DNA of 64,000 bases from Brachionus manjavacas (taxonomy: Eukaryota; Rotifera; Eurotatoria; Ploima; Brachionidae). Shown piece after piece: positions 10,701 to 20,976 of the stretch (within the stretch, counting starts at the first letter, position 1; every line of letters begins with the position of its first letter). A program made the position numbers and the translations under genes. The notes under the pieces are model-generated. The model ran no database searches. It saw only the letters and a list, made by a program, of their open reading frames with translations, and was not told the origin of the DNA. The stretch lies in NCBI GenBank assembly GCA_019054805.1, contig JAHQIY010000010.1, forward strand, positions 2,525,501-2,589,500. Reading direction: 5' to 3'.

Positions 10701-12614
10701 ATGATTTTGATCTTTGCTATCAAATTGAAAAAAATCTTAATTGAAAAAATTTAAAGACTTTTAAGAGATAAATAAAAGAAACTTAAAAGATATTTTAGAG
10801 AAATTTAAAAGAAATTTTTAAAGATATTCTAGAGAAAAATGTACGATAACCTCTAAAAAAACTCTACAAATTTCTCTAAAATTTCTTTAAAGATCCTTTA
10901 AAATAAAGTTGACTGGGCAGCATAAAATTAAAAAACTAAAATTTTTTGAAGCTATTTTTTATTATCTTTTTATTATGAAAAGAACGAACATGTATCATTT
11001 TTACTCAAAAAAATATGATTTGAATTTTGACTTATCAGAAACTGATCGCCAGAAAAATCAAAATTCTTTTAATTCCTTTTTTAATTTTATTTGATTTTTC
11101 TTGGCTGAAGATTCTAAATTTGTAAAAATACAAATTCGTTAAATATTCTATATAATTATGACTTAAAATCTGAAAATTTAATTAATAATTGCCAGAATTT
11201 TAGCGAGCTGAAATCTAGTTTTGTTCACTAAGTGCATTTAGTAATTAAAAGATTTAATTTTTTGAAGCGCTTAAATTAAATTAATAAATTTTTTGGTTAA
11301 AAATTAATAAATTTTTTGGTTTTTGGGGGGGGGAGGGGTCCAGCTATCAAGCCTCCACATTTTTAGGTAAAATTTTTGAAAAAATATTAGGTTCAATTTA
11401 CTACTTATTATACAATTATTTAAACTCGGACTTAATTTAACACAGAATTTTACATAATAAAAAACAAAATAAAATTTCAATATTCAGTTTTTTTCTAAAG
11501 CAAAACAATCAATTATTTTTTCCAAATCTAAATTATCAGCTTCTTCTGGCTCAATATTAATCAAGCACATGTCCCCAAGTCGTTTTTGAGTCATTGTATT
11601 CTTTAAGTAATCTTTCAAGTGTGTTGTGTTCAGGTGTTCAGGTCATTCCTTTCTTCCAAAATACATTTCAATCAATGTCTCTTTGCAATCCAATTAAAGA
11701 TAAAATTTTTTGCATACCTTCAAATTATAATAATAACAGTGTATCTGAAACCCTGTAGAAAGCTTTAGAAAAATTGGTATAGAAAATGTCTACCGGGAAA
11801 CTGAAAGTTTAAATTTATCTCAAATTTGCTCTGTTCCAAAAAAAATAGCTTTAAACTTTACCGTGACCAAAATTATGCATTATGTTGATTGCTACTAAAT
11901 TTTTCAGAATAAATCTTAATTAATTTAATAATATAATTAATAATAGAATAATTTTTTTTTCAAACTTGAAACCATCAATGGTGTTTTTGAAGGGAAAACG
12001 AAGTCAATTTATTTTAAAAATTAAATTAAAAGGTTTTTTTGGGAATCATGAGACCAAATCGAAATCATCCAAGAAGATATCTGTTCAATTTTCTTCACAA
12101 AACTTTGGGCTACAGTTCTTTGATTTTTTCGAGTAAAAAAAATTAAAAAATTATGCCGAAATAGAAAGTAATAGAAAGTATTGTTTTTAGTTGTGGCTAT
12201 GTTTTTAGGTGTCAATATCGAAAAGATGAAGCTAGGCCGAGTGGGCTGGGGTCTAATGGTTGGATGGACTTTGTGGTGTTTCATTTTCCCATTAATTACC
12301 GAAATTCTGAAACTCTACTTTGATGACAAAAAACGTCCTTACAAGTTCGAAGAAAAACAAGAACCATCGTACAGTGCCGACTCAGAACAGTATCAAGACC
12401 AAAATCAAACCCAAAAGAACATGAAAGTGTACTTTAATTATTATGAAAAAATTGTAAGTATTTATTGGAATAATAATTTGTGTTTGATCTCATAAAATTT
12501 AAGTTTAATGGAATCAAAACAGTATTTTCGGTTTTTCATGTTATAGTGGCTTTTGCATTCACATTAGCTTTAGTTGTTTGCATCGGCATTGCTGACGGAA
12601 CTCAAAATTTTTAA
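7535..12614 (+). CDS. DOMON / cytochrome b561 protein (FRRS1-like ferric reductase), partial gene
   Basis: Exons are 7535-7726, 7777-8445, 12033-12132 and 12191-12453, plus a candidate last exon 12547-12614. Phases agree at the first three junctions (0, 0, 1). The DOMON domain spans exons 1-2, with CGTEYGCF, NPANCTFSNC and GDDSVSLC. A cytochrome b561 core follows, with membrane segments near THACLMVIAWIF, PFMIMVAVISL, HSIFGIVAISF, YLFNFLHKTLGYSS and GWGLMVGWTLW. Four histidines (THAC, IHRPF, YAHSI, FLHKT) are placed as the two haem-ligand pairs of the family. Known DOMON-b561 proteins move electrons across membranes, often reducing ferric iron. The signal-peptide exon upstream is not found; it may lie beyond the LINE at 6.1-7.0 kb. 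The big intron (3.6 kb) holds a foldback element. The last junction is out of frame by one base. Confidence 0.85.
7777..8445 (+). CDS. FRRS1-like exon 2 (DOMON end, b561 helices 1-3)
   Basis: The acceptor TTCTAG and donor CAG|GTAAAT are strong. The exon is 223 codons in phase 0 at both ends and is joined to exon 1 by a 50-bp intron. It encodes the rest of the DOMON domain, a linker, and three hydrophobic helices with the first three haem-type histidines. Confidence 0.85.
8704..9561. repeat. Foldback element, 858 bp, in the FRRS1-like intron
   Basis: Inverted arms of about 270 bp: 8704-8985 and 9260-9561. Both ends start TCCTACTAAAACACC, followed by CCTCCAATTTTTTAAAATTT and a CTGACCCCCATT block. 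Arms are roughly 85% alike by eye. There is no coding content between them. A target-site duplication could not be identified. Confidence 0.8.
9562..10240. other. Intronic AT-rich DNA, nothing recognised
   Basis: Lies inside the large intron of the FRRS1-like gene. No open frame or repeat pair was recognised apart from a 7-bp hairpin around 10148-10175. Confidence 0.45.
10240..10450 (-). pseudogene. Zinc-knuckle (gag or ORF1) remnant
   Basis: On the minus strand one frame reads VKCHQKGHLTQKCF, a CCHC-like zinc knuckle (C-x2-3-GH-x4-C). A second degenerate Cys pair lies upstream in a shifted frame. Retroelement nucleocapsid or LINE ORF1 proteins carry such knuckles. Stops and frameshifts surround it. 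Confidence 0.4.
10455..10530 (-). mobile_element. LINE 3' tail with ATT/ATTT microsatellite
   Basis: The minus strand reads TTTGTGCCTATGGGACG, then TAAATAAATAAATAATAAT repeats. Nearly the same tail (TTTGTGCCTATGAGGCTTAA, then AAATAAATAAATA) occurs on the plus strand at 54095-54145, so both are ends of one LINE family. Confidence 0.6.
11278..11340. repeat. Short tandem duplication next to a G-run
   Basis: The block AAATTAATAAATTTTTTGGT occurs twice in direct tandem and is followed at 11325-11339 by nine Gs, A and four Gs. Such a G-run is rare in this AT-rich window. Confidence 0.6.
11490..11660 (-). pseudogene. hAT / ZMYM1-like transposase C-terminal remnant
   Basis: The minus strand reads LKDYLKNTMTQKRLGDMCLI, followed by an acidic segment ending at a stop near 11493. 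Transposases of the hAT superfamily and the related ZMYM-type proteins end in a motif of the form S-M-xQ-x-RL-x-LxLxxIE. Only the last 50 or so codons remain and a frame break lies just upstream. This family is distinct from the hAT element at 20.5-23.3 kb. Confidence 0.55.
12033..12132 (+). CDS. FRRS1-like exon 3 (b561 helices 3-4)
   Basis: A 100-bp exon with the acceptor at 12031-12032 and the donor TCGA|GTAAAA. It starts in phase 0 and leaves one base over, exactly what exon 4 needs. It encodes MRPNRNHPRRYLFNFLHKTL, the conserved loop and fourth histidine of b561 domains in this family. It was recognised by its translation; it is too short for routine ORF calling. Confidence 0.8.
12191..12453 (+). 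CDS. FRRS1-like exon 4 (b561 helices 4-5 and cytoplasmic segment)
   Basis: The acceptor TTTTTAG ends at 12190 and the donor is ATT|GTAAGT. It completes a split Ile codon, then encodes VAMFLGVNIEK, GWGLMVGWTLWCFIFPLITE and a polar Gln-rich cytoplasmic region. It is joined to exon 3 by a 58-bp intron. Confidence 0.8.
12547..12614 (+). CDS. FRRS1-like candidate last exon (frame uncertain)
   Basis: After the acceptor TTATAG, one frame encodes a hydrophobic segment (AFAFTLALVVCIGIADGTQN) ending at TAA 12612-12614, ideal for a final membrane helix. That frame needs one leftover base from exon 4, but exon 4 ends in phase 0 at a strong GTAAGT donor. The phase-0 reading gives only WLLHSH and a stop. 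This could be an assembly indel, an unusual splice site or a real frameshift. Confidence 0.45.
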
Positions 12615-12945
12615 GCCAACATTTTTAAAAATTAATAAACAGTTTGCTAATCAAATATTTTTTTTTTTAAATTTCATGATAAAATAAAAATTTCAAAGAA
12701 AATTTAACCAATTAGTATATCGAATTTCGTAATTACTTTTTTTATCAATATAAAAAAAGGAGAAATTAAATTTAAATTCACCTTGTCTTTTAATTACTTT
12801 CCGTTTTTGCTGACACAGGCAAACATTATCTGAGGAAAAGAGTGCAAATAATCAATAATTTTATCATTTATTTTGACAAGATTTTCGCTAATTTTAATCA
12901 TAAATTTTAACTAGTACTGCGTTTTTCTATTTTATATTCACAAAA

Positions 12946-13251
12946 ATGACAAGTTGTATTTTGGCCATTTTTTTATTCTCTAATGTTCTAGTGTATAATT
13001 TGAACATTGTAGCAGCTCAAAATGTGACCTTCGAATCTACCCACACAATTGATGATACTGAAATGACAACCTCGGCTTTTGAAATGAACAGCACTGAAAT
13101 TTATGTAACCGAAATTACGGAACATGAAGCAACAACCGCACATCACACAACTATCACAACAACTCTTCAAACAACAACTATGTCTGGTTGTAACATGAAC
13201 ATGGTCAGCGTCAATATGCTTTCTTTGCTTTTGGTAGTGTCTTCTTTGTAA
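12946..13251 (+). CDS. Small secreted Thr-rich protein, probably GPI-anchored
   Basis: An intact 101-codon frame from ATG 12946 to TAA 13249-13251. Residues 1-24 form a typical signal peptide (hydrophobic core ILAIFLFSNVLVY, probable cleavage before QNVTF). Residues 25-80 are rich in Thr, Glu and Ser, with N-x-S/T sites (NVT, NST) and a TTITTTLQTTT cluster, suggesting heavy O-glycosylation. The last 17 residues (NMVSVNMLSLLLVVSSL) are hydrophobic and run to the stop, as in GPI-anchor signals, with SGC a possible omega site. A TATTTTATATT box lies near 12927 and AATAAA at 13323-13328. It was not recognised as any named family. Its shape suggests a mucin-like surface coat protein; that function is inference. 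Confidence 0.75.
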   Translation: MTSCILAIFLFSNVLVYNLNIVAAQNVTFESTHTIDDTEMTTSAFEMNSTEIYVTEITEHEATTAHHTTITTTLQTTTMSGCNMNMVSVNMLSLLLVVSSL

Positions 13252-13329
13252 TTTTAAATGGACAATTACAAAACTTGAGTATTTCAATGATGGTTTTTTT
13301 AAAAAGTTTAATTTTTTAGTAAAATAAAA

Positions 13330-14380
13330 GTGCTTTTGTAAACTACACTGTTTATTTTTATTTTGGGAAAATAACCCTGAAATTCTCTGGTTTCAAAATA
13401 AATGATACAATTAATTTTAAACATTAAAAACCCTGGTTGTTAATGAAATGCTTTATTTTGTCACTGTAAAATTATTAAATCAAAATATCAGAACTTTCTT
13501 AGTTCCTAAGTGTCTAAGTGTCTCTTTAAGTTTGTTTAAATTCCTGGTCAGGCAATTTATAATTAAAAGAAAATTTTTATTTGATTTTTTTTGGAAAACT
13601 TTAAACAAAATTTAATTTTAAATAATTTTTTATTTAGCTTGAAATTTTAATTTACATATTTAATTTGTGTTATTTTTCATTTTTAGTAAAATTTTCATCC
13701 AATTTTGAATTGAAAAAGCATTTAAAAAATTGATTATTAAAATTATCTAAAAAAATCGGAGTTATTTTTTGAATCTTATTACATTCAAATTACATCAAAC
13801 ATTGAATTTTTTTATTGTTTTAATTGTAAATAATTATAAACATTAATTTTTGTTTCCTTATATCTTTTCATTTAATTTAGGATCAAAATTTTAGTTGATC
13901 TATTTTTTGATTAATTTTTTCTGCAAATATTTATGAATTTTAAATTGAAGGATAAGAAATATTGTTTAAAGAATATTTTTTTGATTCTTGGTTAAACTCA
14001 AATTAGAAATATCAATTTTTTTCTTTCTTTATTTTGCAAAGCACATGATTTCAAATGTGATTTTCATTTTCGATTTAAAAAACAAAAATTCCTCTATTTA
14101 AAGATTAATTTAATTTAATTTATTTTGTTAATCCAATTTTTATAAATTATAATTAAGAGCAGTCTTTATAAATAATTCTTTATAAATCATTAAGATAAAA
14201 TAATATTAATATAAAAATTTTACTGAATTTTTGAATCAAATTTTGCATTCATTATCAAAAAAAAAAATTATCAAAGATTAAACTTTGATTAATTATAATT
14301 TTTTTAATTTAACTAATTGTGAGAATTATACCTTTGAATCGAAAATTAAATACTTAATACTTTATTAAAGTAAAATTATA
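13330..14380. other. AT-rich intergenic DNA, nothing recognised
   Basis: No credible open frame, repeat pair or RNA gene was found. Confidence 0.5.
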
Positions 14381-14384
14381 AAAA

Positions 14385-16965
14385 TTTGAAAAGAACACAC
14401 CAAAAAATAAGCACACGTAAGCCAAAAGTCAGGAAAAGAAAAACACAAGTAAGCCAAAATAAAATAAAAAGCACGCAGTTTTTGTCAAATGGACTCAAAT
14501 TTTTTGCTTGAAACAAACTGGCCAACGTTTGGACAGGGTACCGTATCTGCGCATTCAAAAACTTTGCATGAATGGTGCGGTAATATTTCGAAATTCGTCC
14601 TGGAGCTTTCAAATCATGTGCAACATCTAGAGGAAAGAGAAATTGAGAAAGACATTGAAATAAACAAACTGAAATTTAAATTGGCAGCAACAAATAAAAC
14701 TGCAAACTCATCCAACATCAGTAAGTGGTAAAACAAGGGACAAAAAATTCAAAAAAACCAGCCGACCAGATAGCTGTAGCAAATGCAACCATCAGCGAAA
14801 TGAATGAAAGAATCAAAAGAAAAAAAATGTGATCATTTATGGTGTGCCAGAATCAAAGAAAGAGATTCTAACTGACAGGAGGGCAGAAGATGAAGAAAAA
14901 ATCATAAAAATTTTGACCACTATAGAAAAATGTGATATGAAGCCAGCGTATTCGAGACGTTTGAGATCTAAAGACCAAAGTAAACTAGGACCAATTCTAG
15001 TAGAACTCAAAGAAAAGCAAACAGAAATTCTATACTCCTACTAGCCAAAAAGTTGCGAGATTCAAATACTTTCAAATCTATTTATCTTAGTCCAGATTTG
15101 AGCAAAACCGAAAGAGCTTTAGACTATGAATTGAGAAAACAAAGAAACGAAGCAAATAATGGTCTTTCACAAGACTCGCCCTTTCGTTAGGCATCCGTAA
15201 AAATCAGATCGTCAAAATTGTTCATCAAAAGCGTCATCACTTGTAGATAATCTCGAATCTTTAAAATGTATGTATTTAAATGCTACTTCTTTGAACAATA
15301 AACTTGATGAATTCAGTAGTGTTATTGAAACATATACCCCACAAGTTGTGGCAGTTAGACTTGGTTTAAAAGCATCTCAAATACAAACGTTAAAGGAAAC
15401 AAATTTGTATAGAAAGGATTGAAGTGATGGACGTAGAAGCGGGGGTGTATGTCTCTACATTGATGAAAATATCGATTCATTTGAATTAAAATGATGCAGG
15501 TTTTAATTTAAGTAAAATAGAACAAATTTGGTTAGTAGTTAACTTTAATTGTGAAAAGTATTTAGTTGGCTGTCTTTAAAGGCCAAACGATTTTGTTGAT
15601 ATGAACGATTTTGATTTAGACTTCAAAATAGCTAAAGAATTTTTGGATGAAAGTGGTTTTAAGGAGATTCTAATAATGGGTGATTTTAAGTTTTTATCAA
15701 TCATCTGGTCAAATGGCTGTGTTTCAGAAATCTTAAACGAAAATGGCATCGAACATAAATTCAGCGAGACGCTAAGCGACACTTTTCTATATCAGCATGT
15801 AAATGTTCCAACATTTCAAATGTCAAACGAAAAAGCTGTCAACACTTTGGATTTGGTTTTCACGACTCTTTCTGGCATTGTGTATGCAATCGATAAAAAA
15901 ATTTCTTGGCAAATATAATAAATGACATCTGGTTATGATTTTCAATTTTGTTCTAAAAAACAAAGTAGGTAAGGAATTATATGGCTTTACTGTTCCTTTA
16001 AATTAAATTTTCAAAAAGTCTTTATCTAAAAGTCATATTCCAATTCAATTCAGATCAGAAAATATCACTCCATTGTTTAAAAAAGGTGTTAAATCAAAAA
16101 AAAAATTAATTTAAAAAATTTCATTGAGATGAAATTTAGAATATTAATAGGTCTAGATTCTGCTAGATTTTGCGAAAGCATTTGAAACTGTTCCGCACAG
16201 ACGACTAATAGCTAAATTCAAAGCGTATGTATGGCTTTGATGGTCTGACCCTAAAATGGATTGAAGCTTTCTTGAAAAAATATAACAAAAAGAGTTCTTC
16301 AAGGTGAAATTTTGTCGAATTTGATTGAGATTTTTAGCGGTGTACCACAAGGGTCATTGATTGGTCCACTATTGTTCGTTTTGTATACCAATGATCCACC
16401 AAAAAGAATAAAATATGTTGTCAAAATGTATGCAGATGATTCTTAAATATTCTCGCAAACGGTATCAGAAATAAGCGCAGTCAAACTACAATCAGATTTT
16501 GATTGAATTTTCAAGTGAACTCGGGATTGGCTTCTTCTCTTCAACAAATCAAATTGAGTGGTTATGCATTGCGGTCATAAAAGAATTCACTTATTTTATT
16601 AATGGTAAACAGTTAACAACGTCAGAAACCAAAAGAGATCTTGGTGTTATCTTTAATACAAATCTTAAATTGAAAAATCAGTTGAAAGAGCAAATCAAAT
16701 GTTAGGTCGCATCAGGAAATCATTCGCTCGTTTTGATTGTAAGTTATTTAGATCATTGTATTTAACTTTTGTTCGTCCTATTTTGGAATTTGCTGTGCTT
16801 GTATGGTCTCCATTTCTTAAGTCGGATTGTGAGAATCTTGAGAGGATTCAACGCAGAGCTACGAAATTTGTTTCTTCATAAGAAACAAATCGTATGAAAG
16901 CCGATTGAAGGCTTTAAACATTCCAAATCTGTGGAAAAAAAATTACCATTTATCCTTGAAAATTA
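14385..16965 (+). mobile_element. LINE with 5' UTR, ORF1, endonuclease and RT, internally deleted
   Basis: A pseudogenised but long copy. The 5' leader holds two variants of ACxxGTAAGCCAAAA. ORF1 starts at ATG 14489 and has a coiled-coil segment (HVQHLEEREIEKDIEINKLK). At 14820-15180 it has an RRM-like part (NVIIYGVPESKKE, then LGPILVELKE). From 15266 the ORF2 endonuclease begins (YLNATSLNNKLDEF) and continues to 15918, including ILIMGDF and NTLDLVF. RT pieces follow after an internal deletion: PLFKKG near 16070, LDFAKAFETVPHRRL near 16160, SGVPQGSLIGPLLFVLY near 16336, YADD at 16429-16440 and FVRPILEFAVLVWSPF near 16770. Multiple stops. It is closely related to the copy at 57348-58190. Confidence 0.9.
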
Positions 16966-17059
16966 TCCCGGTAATCAGAACCCGATAGACAAAACCAGTG
17001 CAAAATCGAGGAAATTTCGAGGAAAAACCACGAAGCATCCAGATTGAAGCTAATCTTTT

Positions 17060-18660
17060 AATCGCGCGGAATTTTAGATTGAACTATTTATTAATTGTAA
17101 AATAGATGAAGTAGGCTCATTAATTGAGGATATCGATTCAAAAAAGTGGAAAAAAATAAAAGCTCTTAACAATTGTAAGGCTAAATCTTGAATCACTCCC
17201 TGGATAAAGAAGTGGTTGCTTACAGAGCGACTGTAGCGGAATTAAAGGATATTGCGGAAAGCAATAATGCGCCATACAAGGAAATCAAAGTGCAAAGAAT
17301 GTATTTTTAATTTTGAAAGTAAAATTAACAAAATTAAACAAATAAAACTGGACGCTGATGATGTAGATGAACAGAAAGATGATCTATCTTCAGAAATTGA
17401 CAGACTTCGTTTGACTAACGAAGAATTGTAATTTAGTAATGAAATTCAAAAATAAGGTAATCTTGAGAAAGATAAACTAAAATCGGAACTTAAGTTGCAG
17501 TTAAATCAAAATGAGGGTAAATTTTTTGACTTACAATCTTCTGTTAAGAAAAGGGCATTTAAACGTGGATCTTCTCATGAATTCAGCTATCGGCAAAAGT
17601 AAAAAAGATAGAAAATACTTAACAATGAATAATGACTATTACACATTAGATTATACAACTATAAATAATCGCTCGATATTTTAGCAAAACGGTGTTTCAA
17701 TAAAGGATACTTCAAAATCGAATAATTTAAACATTATGTATTCTAATAAAGATCATTACAGAAAAACGTCAAAATCAATTCTTCTAAGTGATGATGATGC
17801 TCAAAAAACACCAGAATCTTATTGTTATGGAAAATTTAATATTAAGATTGGAATCCAATAATTCACCAAGCAAAATCGGTTTATTCATGATAATGATCAG
17901 AAAAAAAAACCTTAAATGTCTGACTATGCATCAAATGATTATGGAAATATGATAAATAATAAACGAAATTTAATAAACCAGCCGGTCGAGATGAGCGGAA
18001 AAAATTTTTTTTTCTTGAAATAGTAAAGATTATCTAGAAGATTGGCTTTTAATGATCAAGCAGGGTTTAATAGCAGCAAAAATTCCTGATGACGATTGAC
18101 TTAATGCGACCGTTAATTTGGAGCTGAGTTACCATTACTAATATTTAAGTGACATATTGACTCTAAAAGTAACTGGTTCGAATTAGAAAAGGAGCTTAAA
18201 GATCCCTTAAGGAACGTCGATAGAGAACATAAGATAAGAAATGAATTCTCTAGTTTAAAACAAAAGGAATTAAATGTTGAACATTTTGTAAACAAATTTT
18301 TGCCTAATAAGTTAACCTTCATGGCTGTGGAAGAAAAAATGTTATCATTTAGAGAAGGATTAAAAGAAAATACAAAAAGAGAAATTATTTGAAGAAAAAT
18401 CATTTAGCTGTCGGAGGCTATCCCACTTGCGATTCAGTTAGAATCAACGGCTAGCTGCATATCTAAAGTTAACTAAGTTAAGACTAATGTGAAAAAGAAA
18501 AATGATAATTTTTCTTATAAAAGAGATACGTTCTAAGATTTACAACATCAAAAAAATGTTTCTAATAGATATTTAAATCAAAGAAACAATAAATCACGTG
18601 ATTTTACATGCCTTAGATATAAAAAGAAAGGAAAATATGCTAATAAGTACAGGGTAATAT
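17060..18660 (+). mobile_element. Ty3/gypsy-like gag remnant
   Basis: Broken frames give a charged coiled-coil-like region (about 17340-17560), a spacer, and then at 18165-18400 a retrotransposon gag core: WFELEKELKDPLRNV, followed by SSLKQKELNVEHFVNKFL and FREGLKENTKREI. At 18597-18650 a degenerate zinc knuckle (CLRYKKKGKYANKY) has lost its His and last Cys. This order (gag core then knuckle) is typical of Ty3/gypsy elements. Many stops show it is dead. Confidence 0.75.
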
Positions 18661-18689
18661 AATATAAAAAAGATTAATTCGTTAGAACT

Positions 18690-18870
18690 TGTTTCTGATA
18701 TCAAGCTTCCGGAATCCAATTAATTTGTAATGTCTCAGTTCTAACAACATTACACGATAGAGGTTGTGCATATTAAAGGGAAAATTCGCTCCCATGACCA
18801 TCCCATGTTTATGCCCATATTATATATCATTTTGAATTTCATCATATTAGGATCATAAAAAAATATGTTT
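18690..18870 (+). mobile_element. Possible gypsy protease remnant
   Basis: Directly after the gag knuckle, one frame reads HDHPMFMPILYIILNFIILG. It resembles the end of a retropepsin domain, where a hydrophobic strand precedes IxGxDFL. The active-site DTG is not visible. It is assigned mainly by position after gag. Confidence 0.4.
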
Positions 18871-19317
18871 TACGTAAATAAAAGTTTGGGGCCATAAGAT
18901 ATAAGAGCTTAAAGACTACCAACTCTAAATATTTAAAATATAAGAAAAACGTATTAAAATAAGGACTATGACGATATGAGTGCTGAAAAAAATATTCGTC
19001 TTGTATAAAATTTTATGCTCTGTAAGATAAATCCATTTAGGAAAAACTAAATAAAAAAAATTGAGGTTTTATTGAAAGATTTTGATATTAAATGGTATAT
19101 TTATATTTTTTATATTTTCAATATGGCCCCAAATTATTTTTCTTTAAATTTTTAAAAATAAATTTTTTTTAGTGTTTTATCTTCAATTATAAGTGATTTT
19201 CTTGCTTAAACACCGAAAATTTCTCGTGATCATAGTTAACAATTGGGTTAAAAAAAAAGACGATTTTTTCTCTTTATAATTAAAACAAAAGAGAGATAGT
19301 TTAATAATATTTTTATT
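18870..19317. other. AT-rich stretch, nothing recognised
   Basis: No coding or repeat signal. It may be decayed retroelement sequence continuing from the left. Confidence 0.4.
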
Positions 19318-20010
19318 TTATTCCAAAATACAAAAGCAAAGATCAACAGAATTTATTGATTGATTTTCAATTACTCGATTAGTATTTCTATCATCAATTT
19401 CAATAAACTTGTTACATATGTAATATATACCTTTAAAATGATTACGACTAGCTTTAAAATTACAACAAAGAAATCGATATGTTTGAACTTCAATTTCTAA
19501 TATTTTAGGTACTTTTTCTAAACTAACTGTAAAATTATGGCTCGTTTCAATCAACAAAAAAGGGGGTAAAGTTTGAAATCTACTTAAATTATTGTAATAA
19601 TAGCCACAAAAGTTACATTTAGACTCATTTTTTAGTATATTTACAATTAATGAATTATTATCGTTTTCAAAAAGTAACATAACACCATTTTTTTGATGAT
19701 TTCCGCGACAAGACACTTAACCACAACCGTTTGAACTATATCTTTGAAAATTTTCCAAATGTTTCCCAAAAAATGCTGATCCGAAACAATCGATTTCATA
19801 TCGATTGTTTGTTAAATTCAGAACTGGAATAGCTTTACATACATCAATAAGCCAAATTTTTTTTGCTTCGTCCCATTTTTGATTCTCTTTTTCTGCTATA
19901 ACTTCTTTGATTTTGATAGGGACTGTTTGAAAAGAATTTGTGTCTAAAGCTCTTACATTTTGGAATATTTGATTTGAATGTACTCATTCAGATTTCTTCA
20001 TCACATAAAA
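19318..20010 (-). pseudogene. Unrecognised, possibly ubiquitin-protease-like fragment
   Basis: A minus-strand open stretch runs from about 19716 to a stop at 19315-19317, and an upstream piece (to about 19960) in the same frame is separated by a single TAA. Translation shows CNFCGYYYNN, then LSRFQTLPPFLLIE, and a C-terminal part with NHFKGIYYICNKFIEIDD. The order (Cys pair, Pro-Pro-hydrophobic segment, then H-F-x3-Y and an acidic pair) resembles the second half of USP/C19-type proteases. The catalytic Cys region is not visible. Such modules can ride in DNA transposons. The sequence looks protein-coding; the family assignment is tentative. Confidence 0.4.
19778..19804. repeat. Perfect 11-bp hairpin
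   Basis: AAACAATCGAT and ATCGATTGTTT are separated by five bases. It lies inside the coding-like fragment and may be chance. Confidence 0.5.
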
Positions 20011-20540
20011 TACTATCACATTCAGATGTAGAATTATTCAATGAACGGCTTGTTTTTTGAGACTTATTGTCGTTTTCAAAAATGTGACTTGATAGTTCTC
20101 TTTTTAAAGATTTTAGTTAATTTGATTTTAGTTAAGTCTTAGTTAATTTGTAAAAATGTTGATTTTTAAAAAATATTTCATCAATTAATTGATAAAATAA
20201 TCGAATTGTACCTTAAATGGTCATTTTTTGATGAATTCAGAGAAAAAAATGGCTTTTTCATTTTTTAAAAATAAAGTATGTCTTATTTTTAACGCTGTAA
20301 AGTTTTTTTTAAACCCTTTTTTTTGGAGCGAAGAAAGTTTAGACTCAATCACAAATCAACTAATTTTTTCAACAAATCAATGTTTTAATTAATCTACCCT
20401 TTTTAAGTCCATTCGAGCATGAAAGATTTTTTTCAAGGGGGTTTGGCTAATGTTACGTCGTGAAAACAGCAATTTCAATAGTTTCAATATTTAAATTAAA
20501 TTAATCAATTTTCACAACCTATTAAGATTTTATCATAATG

Positions 20541-20735
20541 CTTTTATTCAAATAGCTTATTCGAATGAATTTTCATTCAAATAGCTTATTCGAATGAATT
20601 TTCATTCAAATAGCTTATTCGAATTAATTTTCATTCAAATAGCTTATTCGAATGAATTTTCATTCAAATAGCTTATTTGAATGAATTTTCTTCCAAATAG
20701 CATATTCGAATAAAAATTCATTCGAATATTCGCTT
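20541..20735 (+). repeat. Tandem array of a 29-bp unit, left side of the hAT element
   Basis: About six copies of a 29-bp unit built from ATTCAAATAGCTTATTCGAA plus TGAATTTTC, each carrying the palindrome-like TATTCGAATGAA. The reverse complement of the same unit recurs on the right side of the transposase at 23114-23215. The two arrays are therefore inverted relative to each other, as expected for subterminal transposase-binding repeats. Confidence 0.85.
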
Positions 20736-20976
20736 CGTACATATATATGCATTAATTATAAGCATTAATTTTCTCCTTTAAGATCTCTTCTTTTTTTTTC
20801 TTTGCTATTAAAATTTCACTTTTAGCTATAATTTTTTTCAGAGACTTGCGACTTTTAAACAACTATTATGACTTAAAATTTTTTTTGGGACTTTTAAACA
20901 ACTCTGATTTTTTTCAAGAAATTCTTATTCTCATTTCAAAAGGATTCAAAAGGATTTTAAAAATTTTCTAACATTA

